Shown: piece after piece, positions 5,182-5,865 of the stretch
How positions within the stretch are numbered: position 1 is the stretch's first letter
Layout: each line of letters begins with the position of its first letter
Origin: an uncultured Clostridia bacterium
GTDB lineage: Bacteria; Bacillota; Clostridia; Oscillospirales; Ruminococcaceae
Assembly (NCBI GenBank): GCA_937893735.1
Contig: CALBGD010000394.1
Coordinates: 1-5,865, forward strand
Length of the DNA: 5,865 nt
Direction: 5' to 3'
Notes under the pieces: generated by a model
Seen by the model: the letters and a program-made list of their open reading frames with translations, nothing else
Databases searched by the model: none
Told to the model about the DNA's origin: nothing
Made by a program: the position numbers and the translations under genes

Positions 5182-5865
5182 TTACTTGGAGTTTCTTCTC
5201 TTAACGATGAACTTGTTGGAAGACTTCTTGGTGCTTCTGGTCTTGTAGCCAAGAGCGGGCTTGCCCCAAGGAGTAACAGGTCCGGGACGTCCAACAGGGG
5301 ACTTACCCTCACCACCACCGTGCGGGTGGTCATTCGGGTTCATTACGGAACCGCGAACGGTCGGTCTAACGCCGAGGTGACGTGTACGGCCAGCCTTACC
5401 AAGGTTTACGTTCTCGTGATCGAGGTTGGATACGGTACCGATGGAAGCCATGCAGTTATCGGAAACGTTTCTCAGCTCACCGCTGGGAAGTCTGATAAGA
5501 GCGAAGCCGTTCTCCTTAGCCATGAGCTGAGCCATGTTGCCTGCGGAGCGAACCATCTGAGCGCCCTTACCGGGGTGCATCTCGATGTTGTGGATAACGG
5601 TACCAACCGGGATATCAGCCAGTGCAAGAGCGTTGCCGGGCTTGATATCAGCGTCGCTGCCTGCGCGAACTGTGTCGCCGACCTTAAGTCCATCAGGAGC
5701 GATGATATATCTCTTCTCGCCGTCCTCGTAGGTTACGAGCGCGATGAAAGCAGATCTGTTAGGATCGTACTCAAGAGTGGTAACAGTAGCGTTCATGCCC
5801 TGCTTGTCTCTCTTGAAGTCGATAACGCGGTACTTCTTTCTGTTGCCGCCGCCGATGTGTCTAAC
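5182..5865 (-). CDS. rplB: 50S ribosomal protein L2 (5' end outside window)
   Basis: L2 is a 23S rRNA-binding protein needed for subunit association and for the peptidyl transferase centre. The frame stays open to the window edge: the 23 codons upstream of the first in-frame Met (5796) read [20 protein letters not shown] and on, which matches the conserved L2 core, so that Met is internal and not the start. 227 residues are visible. Compared with the usual length of about 275, roughly 50 N-terminal residues are missing. Family marks are the YDPNRSA segment, the L2 signature [12 protein letters not shown], and the HPHGGGEG loop (visible residues 180-187) whose histidine is conserved near the catalytic centre. 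The basic C-terminus ends KRRNSK at a TAA stop. A 181-nt gap, unusually long for this cluster, separates it from rpsS downstream. Identity is certain; only the start is unknown. Confidence 0.98.
   Translation of the reverse strand, partial: VRHIGGGNRKKYRVIDFKRDKQGMNATVTTLEYDPNRSAFIALVTYEDGEKRYIIAPDGLKVGDTVRAGSDADIKPGNALALADIPVGTVIHNIEMHPGKGAQMVRSAGNMAQLMAKENGFALIRLPSGELRNVSDNCMASIGTVSNLDHENVNLGKAGRTRHLGVRPTVRGSVMNPNDHPHGGGEGKSPVGRPGPVTPWGKPALGYKTRSTKKSSNKFIVKRRNSK

Noticed and set aside
5034..5333. Minus-strand open frame of 99 codons spanning the rplB-rpsS gap
   Set aside because: It starts inside rplB in another frame, its low-complexity Leu/Ser/Arg-rich product resembles no family, and it lacks a clear ribosome binding site. 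It is a shadow of rplB extended through the gap.
5794..5796. Met at 5796 as the start of rplB
   Set aside because: The upstream in-frame codons encode the conserved RHIGGG and YRVIDFKRD segments of L2, so translation begins outside the window.
1..5865. CRISPR arrays, tRNA or rRNA genes, insertion sequences, prophage or defence genes
   Set aside because: No spaced direct repeats, cloverleaf, transposase or terminal inverted repeats were seen; the window is filled with ribosomal protein genes in their standard order.

Overview
The window is a single minus-strand block of ribosomal protein genes, the S10-spc cluster of a bacterium. Read in transcription order (right to left) it runs rplB (5' end cut off by the window), rpsS, rplV, rpsC, rplP, rpmC, rpsQ, rplN, rplX, rplE, rpsN, rpsH, rplF. 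This is the canonical bacterial order, and I see no inserted, missing, frameshifted or pseudogenised gene. rplR would be expected just beyond base 1. The plus strand carries only out-of-frame shadows. The host looks like a member of the Firmicutes, class Clostridia, probably near Ruminococcus/Oscillospiraceae. The evidence is a short zinc-binding S14 (61 residues), an L24 with a CxxC...CxxC ending, very strong AAGGAGG ribosome binding sites, all-ATG starts, and an Arg/Asp-rich S3 tail. The class call is fairly safe; the genus is inference.

Two kinds of gene junction occur. Most are tight. rpsC-rplP and rplP-rpmC overlap by one base (TAATG). rpsS-rplV, rplV-rpsC, rplN-rplX and rpsH-rplF share bases between the upstream TAA stop and the downstream ribosome binding site (TAAGGAGG), which favours coupled translation. 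In contrast, three junctions are long and structured: rplB-rpsS (181 nt), rplX-rplE (88 nt) and rpsN-rpsH (166 nt). None holds a convincing gene or a terminator with a U-tract.

The gaps are the part worth a second look. The rplX-rplE gap can fold into one long two-helix hairpin that is better paired as minus-strand RNA than as plus-strand RNA, because two closing pairs are G-U only on that strand. It ends a few bases before the rplE ribosome binding site. In E. coli, S8 represses the spc operon by binding mRNA at this same L24-L5 junction, so this is a candidate S8 autoregulatory element. The rpsN-rpsH gap, just before the gene for S8, has two hairpins, a long-range 7-bp helix competing with a local one, and a start-stop mini-ORF (ATG TAA) whose ribosome binding site is inside a hairpin. 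The rplB-rpsS gap has several hairpins and a weak promoter-like pair.

The products are structural parts of both ribosomal subunits: S19, S3, S17, S14 and S8 in the 30S; L2, L22, L16, L29, L14, L24, L5 and L6 in the 50S. The other oddity is the S3 C-terminal tail, about 40 residues rich in Arg and Asp, encoded by DNA with a 9-base period. I do not see an undescribed multi-gene system here; any novelty lies in the intergenic RNA structures.
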